DNA from: Pyxidicoccus xibeiensis
GTDB lineage: Bacteria > Myxococcota > Myxococcia > Myxococcales > Myxococcaceae
Direction: 5' to 3'
DNA length: 64,000 nucleotides
Assembly (NCBI RefSeq): GCF_024198175.1
Contig: NZ_JAJVKV010000006.1
Coordinates: 248,001-312,000, forward strand
The translations under genes and the position numbers were made by a program. Position 1 is the first letter of the stretch; each line of letters begins with the position of its first letter. A model generated the notes under the pieces. That model worked only from the letters and a program-made list of their open reading frames with translations. It did not search any database and was not told the DNA's origin. Below, piece by piece: positions 24,381 through 33,876 of this stretch.

Positions 24381-24399
24381 TGCAGTTTTCAGAACTGCA
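24381..24399. promoter_or_regulatory. inverted repeat, possible operator upstream of the hybrid kinase gene
   Basis: TGCAGTT (24381-24387), a 5-base spacer and AACTGCA (24393-24399) form a perfect 7-bp inverted repeat 100 bases before the kinase start. It has moderate GC content and no T-run, so a protein-binding site is more likely than a terminator. No -10/-35 pair is convincing nearby. Confidence 0.35.
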
Positions 24400-24498
24400 C
24401 ACTGGCTGCGGGGTGCAAACCAGTGACATTATTCTCACTGCGTTGGAATCTGGAGTGGCGATTGGGGTCGCCAGGGTCCAGAGCCGAGGGGCGAGGTC

Positions 24499-26367
24499 AT
24501 GGTGGAGCAGCAAGAGGCCCGACAGGAGCGGTCCGGCGAGGCGGTGTCCGACTCGCGGACGCTGCTGGAGCGTCTCCAGCGGTCCGAGGAGGTCCTGGAG
24601 CGACTGTGCGCCGCAGGGGCGCCGGGCGTGCCCGAGGATGCTCACGCCGCGTTGCGACAGGAGGTCGCCGCGCTGCGCCAGATGCGCGGCGAGCTGGGGC
24701 TGCTGCTTGAGCGCGGGGCGCTCATCGCCGACACGTCGCACCGGCTGCTCAACCTGCTTCCCGAGGAGATGGAGTCGGGCATCCGCGGCGCGCTCGCGCT
24801 GCTCGGTCAGCACGCGCGCGCGCAGCGCTGCTACGTGGGCCTGCTGTCCGACGACGGCGGCCACCTGATGGACGCGTACGAGTGGTGCGCGCCCGGCACG
24901 GAGCCCTACGGGCTGGAGTCCTACCGGGGTGCGTCCACCGCGGCCTTCTCCTGGTCCATGCGGCAGTTCCAGGCGGGCCGGACTGTCACGGTGACGGACC
25001 CGTCGATGCTGCCGCCGGAGGCCGCCGCCGAGCGTGGCGCCGCCGCGGCGCGGAGGGTTCGCGCGTACGTCAACACGCCGCTGTCGCTCGGGGGCCGGCT
25101 CGTCGGGTGGATGGGCTTCGACTCGGTGGGAGCGCCGCGGAGCTGGACGCCGGAGGAGCTGCACCTGCTGGGGCTGACGGGCAGCGCGCTGGTGAACGCC
25201 CTGGAGCGCAAGCGGCGCGACACGCTGCTGCTCCAGGAGAAGCAGCAGGAGCAGCGGGCGCGCTCGCTGGGCATCGTCGCCGCGGGGCTGGCGCATGAAA
25301 TCAACAACCCGCTTGCATATACGACGGGGAACCTGGAGTACCTGAAGCAGCGGCTGCCCTGCCCGCACACGTCCGGGGGAGGGCTGACGGACGAGTGCCA
25401 GCAGGTGCTGTCCGAGGCGCTGGAGGGCGCGAGCCGCATCCGGCGAATCGTCGCGGACCTCGGCTCGCTGTCGCTCCGGGACGGTGAGGAGGAGGAGCCG
25501 GTGGACCTCCGGGCCGTCGTCGAGAGCACCCTGCGCATGGCGGCCAACCAGCTCCGCCACCGGGCGCCGGTGGTGCGCGAGTACGGCGACGCGCTGCCCC
25601 CGGTGCGGGGCTCGACGACGAAGCTGGGCCAGGTGGTGCTCAACCTGGTGCTCAACGCGGCGCAGGCCATTCCCGAGGGGCGCTACTCCGAGCACCGCAT
25701 CACCGTCGCGCTGCGTGCCGAGGGGGACGGGGTGCTGATGGCGCTGTCCGACACCGGCCGGGGGATTCCTCCGGAGGTGCTGCCGCGCATCTTCGACCCG
25801 TTCTTCACCACGCGCCGGGTGGGCGGAGGCATGGGCATGGGCCTGGCCATCTGCCGCGACATCCTCTGCTCGCTGGGCGGGAGGATTGGTGTGCGCAGCG
25901 AGCCCGGCCAGGGCACCACGGTGGAGGTGTACCTGCCGCGCGCCGAGCACACCGAGCACGAGGCCCGCGTCGTGGTGGAGACTCCGGCGTCGAGTGCGAA
26001 GCGGGTGCTGGCGGTGGACGACGAGCCCCGGGTGCTGGACCTGCTGCGCCGGCTGCTGCGCGGGCACGAGCTGGTGACGGCCACCAACGGCCGCGAGGCC
26101 CTGGAGCGGCTGCGCGAGGACCGCGAGTTCGACCTCATCCTCTGTGACTTGATGATGCCGGAGCTGACCGGCATGGACGTGTACGCCGCCGTCCGTGACT
26201 TGTGGCCGGGCCTGCAGGAGCGCATCGTCTTCATCACCGGCGGCGCCTTCACCCCGGAGACGCAGCGCTTCCTCCAGAACGTGACGAACCCGCTGCTCGC
26301 CAAGCCCTTCGAGCCCGCCCAGCTCCGCGAGCTGGTGGCGACCGCCACCGCGCGGCTGAGGAACTGA
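24499..26367 (+). CDS. GAF-domain hybrid sensor histidine kinase with C-terminal receiver
   Basis: A 622-residue cytoplasmic kinase. An N-terminal coiled coil (1-75) leads to a GAF domain (about 80-235), then the dimerisation box GLAHEINNPLAYTT with phospho-acceptor H266. The ATPase domain shows NLVLNAAQAI (N box), SDTGRGIPPE (G1) and GMGMGLAIC (G2). A receiver domain starts near 500 (VLAVDDEPRVLDLL), with phospho-Asp D550 in LILCDLMMPELTG. Receiver after kinase marks a hybrid that probably passes phosphate to a remote Hpt protein. No response-regulator partner adjoins. GAGG lies four bases before ATG 24499. Confidence 0.92.
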   Translation: MVEQQEARQERSGEAVSDSRTLLERLQRSEEVLERLCAAGAPGVPEDAHAALRQEVAALRQMRGELGLLLERGALIADTSHRLLNLLPEEMESGIRGALALLGQHARAQRCYVGLLSDDGGHLMDAYEWCAPGTEPYGLESYRGASTAAFSWSMRQFQAGRTVTVTDPSMLPPEAAAERGAAAARRVRAYVNTPLSLGGRLVGWMGFDSVGAPRSWTPEELHLLGLTGSALVNALERKRRDTLLLQEKQQEQRARSLGIVAAGLAHEINNPLAYTTGNLEYLKQRLPCPHTSGGGLTDECQQVLSEALEGASRIRRIVADLGSLSLRDGEEEEPVDLRAVVESTLRMAANQLRHRAPVVREYGDALPPVRGSTTKLGQVVLNLVLNAAQAIPEGRYSEHRITVALRAEGDGVLMALSDTGRGIPPEVLPRIFDPFFTTRRVGGGMGMGLAICRDILCSLGGRIGVRSEPGQGTTVEVYLPRAEHTEHEARVVVETPASSAKRVLAVDDEPRVLDLLRRLLRGHELVTATNGREALERLREDREFDLILCDLMMPELTGMDVYAAVRDLWPGLQERIVFITGGAFTPETQRFLQNVTNPLLAKPFEPAQLRELVATATARLRN

Positions 26368-26373
26368 GAGGCT

Positions 26374-27282
26374 TCAGGGCCCCGAGGGCTCGGCGACGAG
26401 CTCCACGCGGCGGCTGCGCGCGAAGCACGCGGGCGTGTGCTCGGGGCACGGCGGCCGTGCGTCCCCTTCCGAGCCCAGGACGAGCCGTGCGCGCTCCACG
26501 CCGAGCGACAGGAGGTACGCGGCCACCGACTGCGCGCGCCCCTGTCCCAGGGACGTGTTGACGGACTCGGGCCCGCTCGCGTCCGCGTGCCCCTGCAGGC
26601 GCACCGCCAGGCCCGGCTGCTGAATGAGGCACACCGCCGCGCGCTGGAGCACCGCCTCCGCCTCCGGGCTGAGCCGCGTGTCGGAGAAGCGGAAGAACAC
26701 CGGCTCCAGCACGCACGAGCCTCGCGCCTCCGCCGTGGGGGTGGACGTCAGGCGACGCGCCTCGGCCAGCACCTCGTCCACCGCGCGCGAGGCCGCGGCC
26801 TCCGCCAGCGGCGTGTTCTCCACCGGCCCGTACTCGATGCCCACCACTGCCTCCCGCGGCTGCCCCGAGAGCAGGAAGGCCGGGCGGTGCTGCCACTGCT
26901 GCGTGACGCCCTCCCGCACATAGGCCGTGGAGGTGACGCGCACCGTGTCCCCCGGCCGCGCGTCCAGCGTGACGCGGCCGCGCATCACGAACCGATAGCC
27001 CTCCACGTACGAGAAGACCTGCGAGCGCCCCTCGTACACCACCCGCACGTCCAGCTGTCGCAGCCCCACCGGCAGCGGGTGCCGCGCGCCGTCCGCCGGC
27101 GTCGCCAGGCGCGTGCCGTCGAGCACGTACTCCACGGACCGCAGCTCCCAGCTCCCGTCCGCCCCCAGCCGGTCCTCATGCCGCAGCTCCAGCAGCGCCC
27201 CGCCCCCGGACACGGGCTGGGCGCTCGCGGCGAGCGGCGCCGTGAGGACGAGCAGGCAGGCGAGCAGCATGGGACGCATCAT
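26374..27282 (-). CDS. OmpA-family exported protein
   Basis: A 302-residue protein with a signal peptide (MMRPMLLACLLVLTAPLAASA). Residues about 30-170 are beta-rich with no family recognised. The last 110 residues are an OmpA-like peptidoglycan-binding domain (VFFRFSDTRLSPEAEAVLQ, then LQGHADASGPESVNTSLGQGRAQSV). Extra Cys residues (CPEHTPAC) could form a disulphide. The start is uncertain: ATG 27318, just after the upstream TldD-like stop, adds 12 residues. It is probably co-transcribed with that protease. Confidence 0.8.
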   Translation of the reverse strand: MMRPMLLACLLVLTAPLAASAQPVSGGGALLELRHEDRLGADGSWELRSVEYVLDGTRLATPADGARHPLPVGLRQLDVRVVYEGRSQVFSYVEGYRFVMRGRVTLDARPGDTVRVTSTAYVREGVTQQWQHRPAFLLSGQPREAVVGIEYGPVENTPLAEAAASRAVDEVLAEARRLTSTPTAEARGSCVLEPVFFRFSDTRLSPEAEAVLQRAAVCLIQQPGLAVRLQGHADASGPESVNTSLGQGRAQSVAAYLLSLGVERARLVLGSEGDARPPCPEHTPACFARSRRVELVAEPSGP

Positions 27283-27325
27283 CGACTGGCCACGGCGGCT
27301 GCCGCTCCCCCCACTCATGGGCCGA

Positions 27326-29056
27326 CTACTTCTCCTGCCGGGCCGCCGGCTCCTGCTGCGCCGCCGGGCTGGAGAGGATGGGCGGGCGGTCCTTGCCCTC
27401 CACCGCGCGCTGCAGCTCGATTTCCTGGAGGAGCATGGCGGGCGCCACGGTGGACACCGGCACGTTGCCGCTCTCCGCGCCGCAGAAGCCGTTGAAGATG
27501 CCCGCCCTCTGCCCCGAGGCCAGGATGCGGTTCACCGCCGACAGCGGCGTGCCGACGATTTCCACGCCGCGCACCAGCGACTCCTTCCCCGTCTTCACGT
27601 CCACCCGGTACACCATCCGCGGCACGCCCTTGAACGCCTGGTACCCGTAGCTGGACGTGTTCGTGTTGCCGCCGGTGATGTCGCGGATGATGAGGCCGTA
27701 CGGCTTGCCCTGCCGCTTCGCCTCGGCGATCAGCATCTTCTTCAGCTCCGCGTCGCTCACCGCCTTGGTGCTCTCCACCAGGAGGTTGGCCATGCGCGCC
27801 ACCGGCTTGAGCGTGCCCTGGCTGCGCCCGTGGCCGTTGGACTGGAGGAAGCCCTCCACCGGCCTGCGGCCCAGCAGGTAGTTGCGCAGCACGCCCTTCT
27901 CCACCAGCGTCACCCGCTGGCCCCTCACGCCCTCCTCGTCGAAGAGGTAGTAGCCGTTGAGCGGCTCGCCCTGGAGCATCCGCTGCGTCGGGTCGTCGTG
28001 GATGGAGATGAACGACGGCAGCACCAGCTTGCCCACCTGGCCCTTGAACGTCTTGCCCTCGTTGTCCCCGTCCTGCCGATCTCCCTCCAGCCGGTGCCCC
28101 ACCGCCTCGTGGAAGAGCACGCCGGACGCCTCGGGCGCGAGGATGGCCGGGCCCGTGTACGGGTCGATGGCCGGCGCCGCGCGCAGCGCCAGCAGCTCTT
28201 CAATCACCTTCGCCGCCGCCTCGCGCACCTTCGCGTCGTCCGGCAGCCCCGCCTCCGTGGGCGAGTAGAAGTTGCGCGAGTCGTCCAGCAACTGCCCGTC
28301 CGGCGCGCGCGTCACCGCGGAGACGTGGAGCCCGTAGAGCACCTCCTCGGTGATGAGGCGGGTGCCCTCGGTGGACACGAACAGCCGCGTCACCTTGTCC
28401 GTGGAGACGCGCACCTCCGAGTCGAACAGCTCCGGGTGCGCGTTGAACTGCGCGGACACCTCGCGCGCCAGCTTCACCCAGCGCTCCCGGTTGAACGGGG
28501 CCTGCAGGGGCGGCTGCACGTGGGTGCTCGGCTTCTCCTTCGTGAAGGACGGCGGACGCTTCGGGTCCTCGACGGCGTAGACGTCCTCGCCCTTCTTCTT
28601 CAGGAACTGGAAGAGGGCCGACTTGTACTGCTCGTCGGTGATGAGCCACAGCGCGGTGCGCAGCGCCAGCGGCGAGTCATCCAGCGGGCCGTCCTTGCGC
28701 GCGATGTAGCTGGTGCCCTTGGTGGAGAAGCTGAACTCCAGGCCCTCGGCCACCGAGCTGTCGAAGTCGTAATTGCCCACCCGCACGTCGACGTACAGCT
28801 TCCGCTCGCGGTAGCCGTCGTCCAGGAAGACGGCGCCATACCGCGCGGCGACGGCGTGCTGCTCGTAGTCCTTGAGCTGGTAGCTCATGAAGTACGGCGG
28901 CTCGTGGCTCTGCATCTTCAGCTGCTGCTGGTTGCGCGTCAGCTCGGTTGCCATCGCGTCGAGCAGCTTCACGCGGGCATCCGGCGCGGGCGCCGCGGCC
29001 ATCAACAGGCTCGAGGCCACCAGCAGTGGGAGGACGGGACGGAAGAAGGTTCGCAC
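27326..29056 (-). CDS. exported TldD/PmbA-family metalloprotease
   Basis: A 576-residue TldD-like protein. The metal motif is HEAVGH (HExxxH) in GVLFHEAVGHRLEGD; SYGYQAFKGVPRMVY and GFCGAESGNVPVSTVAPAMLL are further conserved parts. It begins MRTFFRPVLPLLVASSLLMAAAPAP, a signal peptide, whereas TldD and PmbA of enterobacteria are cytosolic. An insertion of about 100 residues after the N-terminal domain makes it longer than TldD. No TldE partner is seen in the window. It is followed by the OmpA-like gene. Confidence 0.88.
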   Translation of the reverse strand: MRTFFRPVLPLLVASSLLMAAAPAPDARVKLLDAMATELTRNQQQLKMQSHEPPYFMSYQLKDYEQHAVAARYGAVFLDDGYRERKLYVDVRVGNYDFDSSVAEGLEFSFSTKGTSYIARKDGPLDDSPLALRTALWLITDEQYKSALFQFLKKKGEDVYAVEDPKRPPSFTKEKPSTHVQPPLQAPFNRERWVKLAREVSAQFNAHPELFDSEVRVSTDKVTRLFVSTEGTRLITEEVLYGLHVSAVTRAPDGQLLDDSRNFYSPTEAGLPDDAKVREAAAKVIEELLALRAAPAIDPYTGPAILAPEASGVLFHEAVGHRLEGDRQDGDNEGKTFKGQVGKLVLPSFISIHDDPTQRMLQGEPLNGYYLFDEEGVRGQRVTLVEKGVLRNYLLGRRPVEGFLQSNGHGRSQGTLKPVARMANLLVESTKAVSDAELKKMLIAEAKRQGKPYGLIIRDITGGNTNTSSYGYQAFKGVPRMVYRVDVKTGKESLVRGVEIVGTPLSAVNRILASGQRAGIFNGFCGAESGNVPVSTVAPAMLLQEIELQRAVEGKDRPPILSSPAAQQEPAARQEK

Positions 29057-29181
29057 CGCCCCACTGTACCCGACCCATGTCCCAAGACGAGCAGGTCCTC
29101 GCCCTCGGGCGCCCCTCCCGGCACCCGAGGACGAGGACCCTTGCCCGGAGGGTCGGTATCCGGGCAGCTCCTCGTTCCTGC

Positions 29182-30510
29182 CTAGGCCTTGGTCACCTTC
29201 TCACGGCCCTTGCTGACGTTCTTCGTCGCGTTGCGCGTGTCGATGATGACCTGCGAGTTGGCCACCACCGCGGCGTAGTCGATGTTCGAGTGGTCCGTGA
29301 GGATGAGGACGGCGTCGTACTGGCCGAGCTTGTCCAGGTCCAGGGGCACCGACTTCATCTCCATGTTGAAGCCGTGGCCCTTGTGCAGCTCGGGCACGTA
29401 CGGGTCGTGGTACTCGAGCTCCGCGCCCTTCTCCTTGAGCAGCGTCATGACGCGCAGAGACGGGCTCTCGCGCATGTCGTCGATGTCCTTCTTGTACGCC
29501 GCGCCGATGCAGAGGACCTTCGCGCCGTTGAGCGTCTTGCGGGCGTTGTTGAGCGACTCCATGGTGCGCTGCACCACGTAGTAGGGCATCTGCCAGTTCA
29601 CCTCACCGGCCAGCTCGATGAACTTGGTGTGGAACTCGAACTCGCGCGCCTTCCACGTCAGGTAGAACGGGTCGATGGGGATGCAGTGCCCACCGAGGCC
29701 GGGGCCCGGGTAGAAGGGCATGAAGCCGAAGGGCTTGGTGCTGGCGGCCTGGATGACCTCCCACACGTCCACGTTCATGCGGTCGCAGAGCATCTTCATC
29801 TCGTTGACCATGGCGATGTTGACGCAGCGGAAGATGTTCTCCAGCAGCTTGGACAGCTCCGCCACGCGGGTGGAGGAGACCGGCACCACTTCCTTCAGGG
29901 CGCTGCCGTAGAGGGCGCAGGCCACCTCGGCGCACTCGGGAGAGTAGCCGCCGACAATCTTCGGAATCGTCTTGGTGTTGAAGCTCTTGTTGCCCGGGTC
30001 CTCACGCTCGGGGCTGAAGGCCAGGTAGAAGTCCACGCCCGCCTTGAGGCCGTTCTTCTCGAGCAGCGGCTTGAGCACCTCCTCCGTGGTGCCGGGGTAG
30101 GTGGTGGACTCGAGGATGAAGAGCTGCCCGCGGCGCACGTAGGGCGCCAGGGCCTCACCCGTCTGGATGATGAAGCTCATGTCCGGCTCGCGAGAGGCCG
30201 TCAGCGGCGTCGGGACGCAGATGATGACGCAGTCCAGGTCCTTCGCCTTCGCGAAGTCCATCGACGCCTTGAGCTTGCCCGACTTGCTCAGCTCCGCCAG
30301 CGGCGCGCTGGGGATGTGCTTGATGTAGCTCTCGCCCTTCTCGATCTTGTCGATCTTCCGCTTGTCGATATCGAGCCCCGTCACCGGGAAGCCCGCTTCG
30401 GCGAAGGCCATGCCCAGCGGCAGACCCACGTAACCCAGACCCACGACCCCGACCTTCGCGTCCCGCGCCTTGATCCGCTCGAGCAGCGGGCTGCCAACCA
30501 TCACCCTCAT
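29182..30510 (-). CDS. nucleotide-sugar dehydrogenase (UDP-sugar 6-dehydrogenase family)
   Basis: A 442-residue NAD-dependent enzyme that oxidises C6 of a UDP-sugar to the uronic acid. Signs are the Rossmann motif GVVGLGYVGLPLGMAF, the substrate loop ESTTYPGTTEE, FSPEREDPGN and the catalytic Cys in GPGLGGHCIPIDPFYL. The pattern is nearest to UDP-N-acetylglucosamine/mannosamine dehydrogenases (WbpA/WecC type). ATG 30510 has AGGAGAGGTGAGG upstream. It follows the heparinase-like gene by 59 bases and probably feeds surface polysaccharide synthesis. Confidence 0.9.
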   Translation of the reverse strand: MRVMVGSPLLERIKARDAKVGVVGLGYVGLPLGMAFAEAGFPVTGLDIDKRKIDKIEKGESYIKHIPSAPLAELSKSGKLKASMDFAKAKDLDCVIICVPTPLTASREPDMSFIIQTGEALAPYVRRGQLFILESTTYPGTTEEVLKPLLEKNGLKAGVDFYLAFSPEREDPGNKSFNTKTIPKIVGGYSPECAEVACALYGSALKEVVPVSSTRVAELSKLLENIFRCVNIAMVNEMKMLCDRMNVDVWEVIQAASTKPFGFMPFYPGPGLGGHCIPIDPFYLTWKAREFEFHTKFIELAGEVNWQMPYYVVQRTMESLNNARKTLNGAKVLCIGAAYKKDIDDMRESPSLRVMTLLKEKGAELEYHDPYVPELHKGHGFNMEMKSVPLDLDKLGQYDAVLILTDHSNIDYAAVVANSQVIIDTRNATKNVSKGREKVTKA

Positions 30511-30569
30511 CGTCCTCACCTCTCCTGATGCGACGTGCCGTTCTCCACGGTCACGCCCCGACCCAGCCA

Positions 30570-32645
30570 TCACCTGAAGACAACCACCCACCTCAGCCAC
30601 ACCGGGGGAGTCACCTGCCCCCGGAACTCCACCGCCAGCGACGGCACCACCCGCCCGTACCCTGGCGAATACCTCGACGGCGCCAGCTTCAGCGCCAGGC
30701 CCTTCTCCACCACCACCCACGCGTGCGGCGCCCCCTGGGGGCCCAGCTCCACCGCGAGCGGCTCGAACTCCACCGGTCCCTCCGCCACGCGCCTTGCCCG
30801 TGACAGGACCTGCATTTCCGGCGCCACCAGGCGCGCGTCCTCGTCCGGCAGGTGGAACCGGCCCACCACGTCGTGCCGGCCCGTGCCGATGAACCTGTCG
30901 CGCCCGGCCAGGGCGCGCTCGTGCCTGTCGAGCCGGAACGTGCGCTCGATGCCCACCGGGGCGGGCAGCATGCGGTAGCCGTCGTGACGGACCAGCAGCC
31001 TGTCCACGGTGCCTCCCGGAAGGAAGGCCACCACCCGCGCCCGGGCCTCTTCCGGCAGCGCGAACAGCCGCGCCGGGTCGAGGGTGGCCTGCTCCGCGCC
31101 ATCCACCTGCACCGTGTTGTGCGCCGCCGTGCCGCGGAACCAGTTCCGCGTGGCCGGGTCTCTCGTGTACGTGCCCGTGCCCGGATCCACGATGACGGGG
31201 CGCCCGTCGAGGTGGAGCTCGAAAGAAAGTTTGTCGTTGTGGCTGTGTCCCCCGACTCCGCCCTGCCCCTGCTTGCCGGCGCAGACAGTGATAACGGCAC
31301 CCGCTCCGCGCAAGATGTGGAAGCCACCTTCCGGAAAACTCACCGAAACGGGCGCCGGCGCCGGAGCCAGCGCGCGGAAGCGCTCCAGGCCGGCACGGCC
31401 CAACAGCCACGCCGCCTCGTCCGGAAGCTCGCCACCGCCCAGGCCCGCATCGCCGAAGAGCGCCGCGCCCAGCCCCACCAGATAGCCGTGCTCGTTGTCC
31501 TCGCGCTCCCGCAGCGGGAAGACGCGGCCGGAGTCGTTGTCACCCACCTGCGGCGCCAGGCCCCGCTCGGAGCACCACGCGCGCACGGCGTGGAACATGC
31601 GGCGCAGCCGTGACTCGTACGCCGGCCCCAGCGGCACGCCCGCGCCGCGCGCGACGAGGTACGCCAGGGTGAACAGCTCCACCGACAGCCGGTGGTAGGG
31701 AATGGAGCCCTCGAAGGACGTGCCCTCGAGGTGGACCTGTGCCTCCATCTGCTCGCGCAGCCCGCCCACGGCCAGGGCCACCTGCTGCGGCGCGCCCGGC
31801 AGCTCCGGGAAGAGCAGGCCCACCACCAGCAGGCCCACGTAGTTGGAGACCAGGTGGTTGTTGGGCACCGCGCCCCGGTCCTCCAGGTGCGCCTCCACCC
31901 ACGCGGTGTGCTCCGCGAGCGCGCCCAGCACGGGCACCAGGAACTCCGGCCGGTGCACCTCGGGCGCCTCGGAGAACATCACCAGTGCCTGCGCGAGGTT
32001 CGCCGCGCGCAGGGCAATCTCCATGGCACACGTCCAGTGGATGCCCTGCCCCACCGGGTTGGCCTGCAGGAAGTCCAGCGTCTGCGACACGAAGGCGGAC
32101 GCCAGCCGCGAGCGCTGCTCGCGCGAGGTCTCCACCCAGTAGCCCTGCCCCAGCGCCACCACGCTGTCGAGCCGGCCCATCACCCACGGGTACTTCGGGT
32201 CCTTCCCCGTCGAGTGGTGCGCCATGCGCTCCACCGGCGTCAGGGGATAGCGGTGGCCGCTGACGGGGTCCAGCGACCACTCCACCGGGCGGCCCTCACC
32301 GAAGGCCACGCGCGTGCCGAAGATGTTCCACTCCTGGCGCAGCGCCGTCCGCGCCAGGCCGAGGGCCCGCTCCCGGGCGCCCGGCACCGCGGCGAGCGCC
32401 TCGAGGACCGAGGCGCGCTGCGACACCTCACACCAGATGCGCGAGGAGCGCTGGCCCAGCGCCAGCTCCGCGAGCTCTTCCGCGGTGGTGGCGCCGAAGC
32501 ACTCGAGGAGCTGCACCTCGTCGGCGCGCTCGCGACGACGGTACAGCGCCTGCCTGGCCACGCCCTGAACCCGCCGCACCGCGCTCCGCGCCAGCCCCGC
32601 CGGGGCCAGTCGAGCGATTGCCGCGTAGTAGTCGAAAGTCCCCAT
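30570..32645 (-). CDS. heparinase II/III-family protein
   Basis: A 691-residue protein. The first 400 residues are an alpha-helical toroid (WNIFGTRVAFGEGRPVEW, NNHLVSNYVGLLVVGL, GSIPYHRLSVELF). The C-terminal beta-sandwich has GGHSHNDKLSFELHLDGRPVIVDPGTGTYT, the family's His/Asn site. It has no signal peptide. Such proteins often sit in polysaccharide gene clusters, where they lyse or modify uronate-containing chains. The next gene makes a UDP-uronic acid, which fits. GGAAGGGACGG precedes ATG 32645. Confidence 0.88.
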   Translation of the reverse strand: MGTFDYYAAIARLAPAGLARSAVRRVQGVARQALYRRRERADEVQLLECFGATTAEELAELALGQRSSRIWCEVSQRASVLEALAAVPGARERALGLARTALRQEWNIFGTRVAFGEGRPVEWSLDPVSGHRYPLTPVERMAHHSTGKDPKYPWVMGRLDSVVALGQGYWVETSREQRSRLASAFVSQTLDFLQANPVGQGIHWTCAMEIALRAANLAQALVMFSEAPEVHRPEFLVPVLGALAEHTAWVEAHLEDRGAVPNNHLVSNYVGLLVVGLLFPELPGAPQQVALAVGGLREQMEAQVHLEGTSFEGSIPYHRLSVELFTLAYLVARGAGVPLGPAYESRLRRMFHAVRAWCSERGLAPQVGDNDSGRVFPLREREDNEHGYLVGLGAALFGDAGLGGGELPDEAAWLLGRAGLERFRALAPAPAPVSVSFPEGGFHILRGAGAVITVCAGKQGQGGVGGHSHNDKLSFELHLDGRPVIVDPGTGTYTRDPATRNWFRGTAAHNTVQVDGAEQATLDPARLFALPEEARARVVAFLPGGTVDRLLVRHDGYRMLPAPVGIERTFRLDRHERALAGRDRFIGTGRHDVVGRFHLPDEDARLVAPEMQVLSRARRVAEGPVEFEPLAVELGPQGAPHAWVVVEKGLALKLAPSRYSPGYGRVVPSLAVEFRGQVTPPVWLRWVVVFR

Positions 32646-32849
32646 CCGTCCCTTCCGCCGCCCGTCGCGGTGCCTGATAGCAAGCGGCTGGCCAGTGGGT
32701 ACTTCCGAGGAGTTGAAGGGGTTTGCACGATCACCCGGGTCGCCGGGACGGTAAAAATTGGGAGGTGACGGCCCTGACGAGGGTAAAGGATTTCCGATCG
32801 TCGCCCCCGCGGCTTCCCAACCTGTGAAGCGTTGCGTCCCGGGCACACC

Positions 32850-33869
32850 ATGCCCATACCTTCGTCCGTGCGGGCGGGTGCTTGGAGTGGGCGGCGCATC
32901 GAGGACGACCTCGATGCAAGGGTGGACACGGTGCTCGCGGCGGTGGCCGAGCGGGCGCTGCGGTGCGGCACGCGTGCGGGGCTGGAGTCCCTGCTGCGTG
33001 AGGCGCTGCGGCTGACCGGGGCCTCGGGAGCGGCGCTCTATGATGGGCGCACGTGCGTGGCACGCGTCGGTATGGGCGAGCCTGCGCGGAGGCCCGGGGC
33101 CGCGCTGATGGTGTGGCCGGAGCGTCCCGGGGTGCTGGAGCAGCGGACGCTCGCCCGGCTGGCGACCTTCGGGACTTCATTGATGGCCGCGCATGCGCGC
33201 GAGGTGGATGCAGCGGCGCGGCAGGCGCGGCTGCTCGAGGCGAAGCAGCGGCTGGAGCAGACGGTGGCGCAGCAGGAGCGGCGACGCTCCCGGGCGTCGC
33301 ATGACCTGAGGACACCGTTGATGGTCATCAAGGGATATGTGGACATGATGATGAAGGGCACGGCGGGCCCGCTGACGGAGCCCATGCAGCGGTACCTGGA
33401 CCGGATGATGCGCGTGGCGAATGACCAGGGTGCCCTCATCGAGCGCCGCCTGGCGCGCGTGGTGGACGAGGGCGTGGAGGACCTGCGCCCGCTGCTGCGC
33501 TCGGCCTTCATTCCCTCCGCGCGGCGCGGTGCCGCGGTGGCCGCGGCGCTGACGCTGCCGGGCCGGCCGGTGGCGCTGAAGGGCCCGCGCGCGTCGGTGG
33601 ATCTGCTGGTGCGCACGCTGGCTCGCGCGGTGGCGGCCTCCGGTGGCGCCGCGTCGGTGCGGGTGGAGTCCGCCGAGGAGCTGGGCATGTGGCGGCTGCG
33701 CGTGGACATGCGCGGAGGCCGGCCCCTGCCGGAGAAGACGGCGGCGGTGCTGCGGCACCTGGCGCAGCGGCTGCGCGGCGGGCTGTCGCTTCCCACGGGC
33801 GAGGGTGGCGAGCTGGTGGCCCACCTGCCGGCGGACGACACCGTGCCCGCGTCCATGGCGACGCATTGA
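32850..33869 (+). CDS. degenerate histidine-kinase-like protein
   Basis: A 339-residue protein. A GAF-like stretch (about 30-110, ASGAALYDGRTCVARVG) is followed by a coiled coil and an intact dimerisation box SHDLRTPLMVIKGYVDMM. The region where the ATPase domain should be (about 215-330) keeps its length and the sequence MWRLRVDMRGGRPLPE. However, I cannot find the N box or the glycine-rich G1 and G2 motifs. It may therefore bind a partner kinase or receiver without autokinase activity. ATG 32850 is used; an upstream TTG is possible. It converges on the cheA-like gene. Confidence 0.7.
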   Translation: MPIPSSVRAGAWSGRRIEDDLDARVDTVLAAVAERALRCGTRAGLESLLREALRLTGASGAALYDGRTCVARVGMGEPARRPGAALMVWPERPGVLEQRTLARLATFGTSLMAAHAREVDAAARQARLLEAKQRLEQTVAQQERRRSRASHDLRTPLMVIKGYVDMMMKGTAGPLTEPMQRYLDRMMRVANDQGALIERRLARVVDEGVEDLRPLLRSAFIPSARRGAAVAAALTLPGRPVALKGPRASVDLLVRTLARAVAASGGAASVRVESAEELGMWRLRVDMRGGRPLPEKTAAVLRHLAQRLRGGLSLPTGEGGELVAHLPADDTVPASMATH

Positions 33870-33876
33870 CGCGTGA

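Noticed and set aside
24399..24420. A sigma-54-like element (TGG ... TGC) upstream of the hybrid kinase
   Set aside because: The GG-to-GC spacing is nine bases instead of ten, so it does not fit the -24/-12 pattern.
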